Part shown: in pieces, positions 58,448-64,000 of the stretch
Layout of the letters: the number at the start of each line of letters is the position of its first letter
Position numbering within the stretch: position 1 is the first letter of the stretch
Source of the DNA: Mytilisepta virgata
Lineage: Eukaryota; Mollusca; Bivalvia; Mytilida; Mytilidae
Direction: 5' to 3'
DNA: 64,000 nucleotides
Assembly (NCBI GenBank): GCA_028015205.1
Contig: CM051517.1
Coordinates: forward strand, 53,195,455-53,259,454
The notes under the pieces: model-generated
Databases searched by the model: none
The model's input: the letters and a program-made list of their open reading frames with translations, nothing else
Told to the model about the DNA's origin: nothing
Made by a program: the position numbers and the translations under genes

Positions 58448-59039
58448 CTGAAAGTAAAATCATGTTTCACTAAATGAATCTTGTTCCATTTAAGATGGAA
58501 GCAGGCTTGGTCCAACTATGTCACCAGACAATAATATCCCAAAACCAAAAACTTATATAGTAATCTACTGTTGATTAAATATGATATTGTGCAATGTGTC
58601 AATTTTTAAAGTGGTAATAAAAAATCATACACATTATAAAAAAATTTTGTTACACAAAAATTCATAAAATACAATGTACCATTTGTGAAAAGTTAATCTG
58701 AATTGATTTCGACCTTATCCATTCATGTGTACAATGTAGGTCAATTTTACTCGATGCATTACTGTCCAAGATTATCACACTGACAACATATACATTGTAT
58801 ATCCATATGGTATTTTTAATGAATATTACTAGGAGTTGCTTAGATCTGGACCTTAACCAAAGTTAATGATGCATAAAAAGTAGGTCAAATTGAAAGATGT
58901 TCCTTTCATAAAACATCCCGTTACGACGTTTCATTGCTTAGAAATGGTTTGTTAGAGAAAACTGAACCACAGGATGGATGAATTAACATTTTGGATTTTC
59001 TAATGGGATACACATATTTCACTATTTCGTTTATCTTAC

Positions 59040-59082
59040 CCTTCATTTGTTTTGATATTTTCTTGTCTAAATTTAACCATGA
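59040..59082 (-). CDS. FERM gene exon: F1 lobe, 43-base microexon
   Basis: Acceptor TATCTCTTTCAG, donor AAGG|GTAAGA. It encodes SWLNLDKKISKQMK, matching the .WLD..K.I.KQ word of the family. Entry phase 0, exit phase 1. Confidence 0.88.
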
Positions 59083-59457
59083 CTGAAAGAGATATATATA
59101 ATACCATTAATAAATTTAAATTTCAAAATGACATGAGTTCTGTTTTCTATAGGATATAATTAGTAAGACAAATTACCTGAAAAGGGATACAATAAATATT
59201 TAGTTGCATATATATATATATAATCATTTCTAATTTTTAAATAAATTCATAGAAATTTAGACATATTGTACATTTTGTATGTTTTATTTAAGTATGACTG
59301 TACATGAACAAGGGAAGAGGCGGTTTATGATGGAAAAGAACATGCATTTTGCTGCACATTTGGATTTGTATTTCACACAATGTTCTCGATCATGAGACAT
59401 TTATAAATTTAGAGAATACAATACTAATGTCAACAAACAAAGATTCTTGGTAACTCA

Positions 59458-59550
59458 TCTAGGTGAGTCCTGGACTCATCAATTTTAGTTGGGACTCACC
59501 AAAATTCTAAGATTCAGGATTTATTTAACTGTAGGGCTAACCAGTATTTT
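59458..59550. repeat. fragment related to the 61.4-kb element
   Basis: GGTGAGTCCTGGACTCATCA and GGGACTCACC share the GATGAGTCC/GGACTCATC words with the hAT-like element at 61.4 kb. Confidence 0.4.
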
Positions 59551-60000
59551 GAAATAGTGGCCTTGGACTCATCAAACTGAGATCCTACCAAAAATCCCTG
59601 TAACTTTTTTGTAAATTTGAAGACCACTTATTATTTGTGAAAATTGATGCTCTTGTCATCAACTATAAGTAAGTATATGGGCATCTCTAAAACTGCAATA
59701 AATCATTAAATATTTTCATCAGCGTGATTTACCATATTAGAAGACACTGCCTAGTTCTTACAGCAAAAATTCATACAATCTGATTAAAACCTGATGTTCT
59801 GATAATCTGCACTCTTGAGAGTGCACATATTGGGCTTTAAACAGATTGACAATCCATACTAATTGCACTATAGTGACATTCATGATAATATGAGCATTAC
59901 TTAAAGAACTGTAATACTTAAGTAAAAATAGGATGTGTATAAAGTTTATTATCCCTAAGAAACTTAAATCAGCCAATGATCCTTTATAATGTGTACTTAC

Positions 60001-60108
60001 TGTTAAATTAGTTTTCACATCAATATAATTCAAACCAAAATAGTCTTTTTCCAATAAATCTAGATGATCACACACTTTATCAAATAATACAAGCCCAACT
60101 GCTTTTTT
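60001..60108 (-). CDS. FERM gene exon: F1 lobe, core
   Basis: Acceptor ATTCTTTCAG, donor ACA|GTAAGT, phase 0 both sides, 36 codons: KKAVGLVLFDKVCDHLDLLE, then KDYFGLNYIDVKTNLT. L.EKDYFGL is the most conserved F1 signature. Confidence 0.93.
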
Positions 60109-60137
60109 CTGAAAGAATAGAATAATGAAAATGTTCA

Positions 60138-60225
60138 AGTACAGTTGAATCTTGTTATCTCGAAGTGCAAGGGACCATGGGATTGGGTTCAAGACAGTCG
60201 AAAGGAGTTGGAAATTCTCGAGTTT
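60138..60225. repeat. pogo/Tigger-like end fragment
   Basis: CAGTTGAATCTTGTTATCTC, then CGAAGTGCAAGGGACCATGG, resembles a terminal sequence of pogo-type transposons. No matching second end was found. Confidence 0.4.
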
Positions 60226-61340
60226 TGAAAAAGGGATATATACATTAAATGACTTCTACATTCCTTTCCATGCATTCACAGATCGTTTTTACTTGTTAGA
60301 GTAATCAAATGATTTTGATTAATGATGACTGTCTCATAAATTCTTATTGTTTTTTTTAATGACAATTTGACAAATGTATTTTGTGATTTCAATTTCAAAT
60401 TTTTAAGGGTCATTATTCTCTACTGTTTGGTAGAAACATGCATAAAAGGTCATAGTGTTTTCCCCAGGATTTGTGAAGGCATGGTAAATTTCATATTTTG
60501 AGGCCACTCAATGGTTAAAAAAGATAATATTGGGAGCACCACCTTGACATGACCTGCAATAAACAGCCTTCACGATGGTGTGAGGGTGTAAATAGGTTTA
60601 TTGATTTCAGGAAAATCCTTAGGATTCAGACCAAATGTTTTTAATAGTCCGAAGTTTTGAGCTTATATCATCACAAAAATTAGTTAATTCCCTTTGAAGA
60701 TTAAATATAGCATAACATTGTCTTGGTAATGTGTCTTTAGATGTATCTACATGTAACCTTAAGATGATTTTGCCAGTTAAGCAAAAAAATGGAAATGCTG
60801 TATGGAAAGTCATATTGACACACAGACAAATCCAGATTGCAAAAAGAAAAACAGAATTCTGTTTTAAAATGAAAAAAAACAGGAACAATATTTTTTTTGC
60901 ATGGACTGAAATTTATAAATTTGCTCTTATACAAAAGATTAGGGTAATTCAAGTTAACTGACAGATTATAATCCCCCAAAATTGAACTGCCCAATATTTT
61001 TTAATTTCACCAGAATGAGATTTTTAGGATTCCCATTCCTGGTAAAATCATTAATTATTTCACTGCTTTCATTTCAGTGAATAACAGGTTTTAGCTATTG
61101 CCCATGATTTTTTTTGTCAACTTGAAAGACAAGGATGATAAGCATCAAATTTCAAATTCACCAAGTCAAGTATTTACAGTCAGATTTTGCTCCCATAGTT
61201 TGTGGGAAGAGCAAGCACATTGTGTAAAACCTGGACGTTGAAAGATTTTAATGAATTTTTTGTACAATTACTTTACAAGTGGCCAAACATACTGCAAGTC
61301 CCTTATCCCAAAAATGAAATTTTTTTGTTAAAACACAGAT
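60226..61340 (-). other. intron, nothing recognised
   Basis: AT-rich, no supported gene. Confidence 0.35.
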
Positions 61341-62111
61341 CAGGGTTCTCAATAAGAATTTTTCATGATGAGTCCTGGGACTCATCCTTTTTCAGAATGG
61401 TGAGTCCCACCTGATTTTGATGAGCCCCAGGACTCATCGCCACTTTTTAACGTACATTCCTTCATGATTTTGACCATGGTAGGCCTATTGTACTATTGTT
61501 AAAGTTTAATTAAAAACATATGCTATCTTAAATACTGACGAATATAATTTAAAAAAAAAAAATTGAACATATGCAGTGGTACTCCAAGCTTAGAAGAAAA
61601 TTTCTGTTACAGATATGAGCAATAATCTTTGCATCTTTTGACACAAATTTATTATTTATTATTGCCATTTTATTTTTTAATATTTATTTATCTTATTCTA
61701 TAATCTTTACTATTATTTTTTTCCAACATAATCCTCCCATTGACCTTGTCTGAACACCTTAATAATCAATATTGATAAAATTTCCATTTGTGCATAGTCA
61801 AAATCCGCTAAATTAATTTTTAAATGAGGTCTAGATATTGCTACCGGTCGATAAAAAAGCTATGGCCAATGAAAAATCAAGAGAATTCCGATTGCCGCCA
61901 TTTTCTAGCTGACTTTTTGTCGTTTCTCTCCCCTTCCCCTTTGATCTCCAAGAAAACGAAAAATGGCGGCTCGAGATTTTTTATGAAAATATCGGTCTTC
62001 GGACGCAGCTGATTAGATCTACATACATCCCAGGGACGCATGAGTTTGAAGGATGACGCGTCCAGTCCAATTTTAGCACGTCTAGGACGCATATACGCGC
62101 CTTAACGAGAA
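61341..62111. mobile_element. hAT-like non-autonomous DNA transposon
   Basis: The left end CAGGGTTCTCAATAAG and right end CTTAACGAGAACCGTA are imperfect inverted repeats (11 of 13 pairs in the core) of hAT type. ACAGAT occurs just outside each end and may be a worn 8-bp target duplication. The interior holds a GATGAGTCC repeat and a GC-richer right third, with no transposase. Confidence 0.5.
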
Positions 62112-63110
62112 CCGTAACAGATTTCTTTCAAGCACTGCACTGATGTGCCAATTTTGGTCAGCACCACAGCTGACAGTGATGATGAAACACGGCTCTAAAT
62201 GTATATAAATACACATTATATAAATATGTGACCATATCCAATCCAAGCTAATTCATTTACAACAGCCCAATGTTTTGAATATCTATTTAGGTCAGGTTCC
62301 AAAAATTCTACAGTTATATATAATGCAGCTGACTATGGCCGTATTCATCATAAGAGGCTCAAGCCAAGTTTTATATGAAAGAAATAGTAAAGTATTTTAC
62401 ACTAAGACTTATAGATTGGCCTGAAACCAGGTGGTTTCCTTTTCGTTATTTATTTTACCAAAATTATATTTTTCAATGCTGGCACGTATATTTGTACTGG
62501 GGAATAAAATTATTTTACTTTAGATTTCAGAGGTTTTTGTGTCTCCTGTATGCAATTTCTATTAAGTATTTTATTAGCGTCAGCATCGTTCTGGATAATA
62601 CTCCAATGTTTGTTAATGGCTCTCCTTAATTGTTTCAAAGTGGGATTTAAGTATGTTGCCAGGACCAATATTTACTGTTTAACTTTGGTTGTTTTTTTAA
62701 GATTTTTTATTTGGCTTTATTCGACTTGTGTATTTTGTACATTTAAGTCATTTTATGCCTGGCTTAACAGCTCACCATTTCCATTTATTTTCCTTGTATC
62801 AGCATCTGCACAAGTTAAATTATCTCCCATTTAAAATATAGGACAAGAATTATATAATGTTTCAATGTTTGTGTGAAAATTCATTGGGTTTATGAGGTGT
62901 TGAACTTTCATAATCAATACACTATAATGATGAATAAAATAAATCTCCCTTGAAGATGTCAGAAAATATTTTACTTCATGATGATTTAAATACTGAAAAA
63001 TTATAAGATCGTTTTTCTACAAAATCCTAATTATGTATTTACCCAGGTGTTTAAAACGAACACTTCCGCGATTACTATCTTTTGCTTTCTGTATCGTTTA
63101 ATATACATAC
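62112..63110 (-). other. first coding intron, right end, nothing recognised
   Basis: AT-rich; the small plus-strand frames here have no domain and poor coding character. Confidence 0.35.
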
Positions 63111-63236
63111 ATCAACATCAATGTCATAAGTTGTACCATCTAACAACAGAACGCTGCAAATTACACTCCTCCCCGAACTGACCGCTTGTGCCATTCGTCG
63201 AGTTTTCTCTGGATTATCTCTGTCAACATTGGCCAT
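63111..63236 (-). CDS. FERM gene first coding exon
   Basis: The ATG at 63236 lies in ACCATGGCC, a strong initiation context. It encodes MANVDRDNPEKTRRMAQAVS and SVICSVLLLDGTTYDIDVD, the first strands of the F1 lobe. Donor GAT|GTATGT, phase 0. The exon starts at an acceptor (GCATTGCAG) after 63270, leaving 34 bases of 5' UTR. Confidence 0.9.
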
Positions 63237-63526
63237 GGTTGTTTACTCTGCAGATAAGTTTCTCAAATGTCTGCAATGCAAAACCCTGTGCTTAATAGTC
63301 AAATAAATGAATGCATTCTTCCATTTTTAAACCATACGAAATTAATATACGTTGAGACACAGGCCGGGTGACGGAACGTTACTCGACTTGTAAACACACC
63401 TTGACAGGTAAAAATGATGTCCGCATACCTGACAAGAAATGACTCGATTATCTGAGGTCATTTTGCAAATAATCATTCAACAGGAATTAATATTACTCAA
63501 AAGAAATGTTGAAAAGGTTTACTTAC

Positions 63527-63590
63527 CCTAAAATCTGAATGGTTTAAAGCAATCTTTTCGAAAAGGTAAACATCTTCTCATGTGCAACCG
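63527..63590 (-). other. noncoding first exon of the FERM gene
   Basis: A strong donor (TTTTAGG|GTAAGTAAAC) at 63521-63526 ends a short transcribed leader that would start 25-30 bases below the TATA box. The 5' border is estimated. An ATG near 63581 opens a 17-codon upstream frame that would be present only if transcription starts above it. Confidence 0.5.
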
Positions 63591-63605
63591 ACCCAAAGCG
63601 TTTTG

Positions 63606-63616
63606 TATATTTATAG
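63606..63616 (-). promoter_or_regulatory. TATA box of the FERM gene
   Basis: CTATAAATATA flanked by GC-rich bases (GGGCG before, AAAACGC after) on the minus strand, directly above the leader exon. Confidence 0.55.
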
Positions 63617-64000
63617 CGCCCTCTATTGAATAAGTGATGTCATAACTAAGGTATGGTCATAATACGGATCTATCATTTTCTTTGTGATTAAAACGAAATG
63701 AACAGCATTTTTTTTTTCTTAAATGCAACTGAAAGAAAATATATGGGGGATAAATATGAACTCTTAATTAATACTATAAAAAATTCCTTGAGTATCGTCA
63801 CAGACATTTAATTATTTCCCATATGTTCATCATGAAAGCCGAAATTTTGTGTCTGAGCGTGTTCCCTGTAAAATGAAGTTAATATAACTTTATTCAATAA
63901 ATGCACAATTATACGCGGAAGGGTTGCTGGCATACATGTCAATAAATCATAAACTAAACAAACAAGCAGCAGGACCAACTCTCCCCAGTATTAAAGACTT
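63617..64000. other. upstream flank
   Basis: No gene is seen; probably upstream promoter sequence of the FERM gene. Confidence 0.35.

Larger units (their letters stand above)
18464..63600 (-). other. host gene: protein 4.1/coracle-family FERM protein (whole locus)
   Basis: A spliced gene on the minus strand. Coding exons at 63111-63236, 60001-60108, 59040-59082, 58372-58447, 54764-54808, 54109-54288, 53169-53256, 52050-52202, 50616-50713, 49070-49263 and 36237-39298 join in frame to exactly 1391 codons (1390 residues plus stop). The product has a FERM domain (F1 about 30-110, F2 about 111-220, F3 about 222-310), a FERM-adjacent segment (about 315-360), a long charged and repetitive tail, and a C-terminal hydrophobic segment. 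FERM proteins of this family link membrane proteins to the spectrin-actin skeleton and, in flies, build septate junctions. The F2 words LPCSFVTYSLLGSY and SELGDW favour protein 4.1/coracle over FRMD proteins. Further minus-strand exons at 27.0, 22.8, 20.1 and 18.5 kb are in phase with an internal donor and may supply other C-termini; their membership is inferred from phase, strand and position. Neither a spectrin-actin binding domain nor the vertebrate 4.1 C-terminal domain was seen. Confidence 0.8.

Overview
The window is nuclear DNA of an animal, most likely a bivalve mollusc close to marine mussels (Mytilus). Evidence: AT-rich sequence, spliced genes with GT/AG introns of several kb, a DIRS-type and an I-group retrotransposon, and a Penelope-like fragment, tRNA SINE and tandem-repeat elements of kinds I associate with bivalve genomes. 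Species is inferred from these families, not proven.

Left part (1-3100, minus strand): a compact cluster of a MULE/FLYWCH-type transposase-like gene running off the left edge (one frameshift), a PHD-finger exon, and an intact intronless NADAR (YbiA-like) gene with its own TATA boxes and poly(A) signal. 3700-10262 is a dead I-group LINE (zinc-knuckle ORF1; endonuclease, reverse transcriptase and RNase H in ORF2) whose endonuclease is split by an antisense, 5'-truncated Penelope-like element. 10263-14680 has no gene that I can support, but carries two copies of a small three-way-junction RNA fold with compensating base changes, a foldback element and short repeats. 14685-15200 holds a FLYWCH zinc-finger reading frame behind a TATA box.

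18.4-63.6 kb, the main host gene (minus strand): a protein 4.1/coracle-family FERM gene. I could join a TATA promoter, a noncoding first exon, ten coding exons for FERM plus FERM-adjacent domain, and a 3.06-kb last exon. The joined frame is exactly 1391 codons and ends in a C-terminal membrane segment. A good donor inside the last exon (after 38943) is in phase with further minus-strand exons at 27.0, 22.8-23.1, 20.1 and 18.5 kb, so the gene may make tail-anchored and soluble forms with several C-termini.

Its introns are full of mobile DNA: a structurally complete DIRS-like tyrosine-recombinase retrotransposon (43566-48629, three open frames, inverted termini and internal complementary region), a tRNA-derived SINE with an 11-bp target duplication, several elements with hairpin ends and about 166-bp internal tandem repeats, long perfect foldbacks, pogo/Tigger-like and hAT-like remnants, and minisatellites. 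Those with a recognisable polarity lie antisense to the host gene. Exon borders come from reading splice sites and family conservation by eye; no alignment or transcript data were available.
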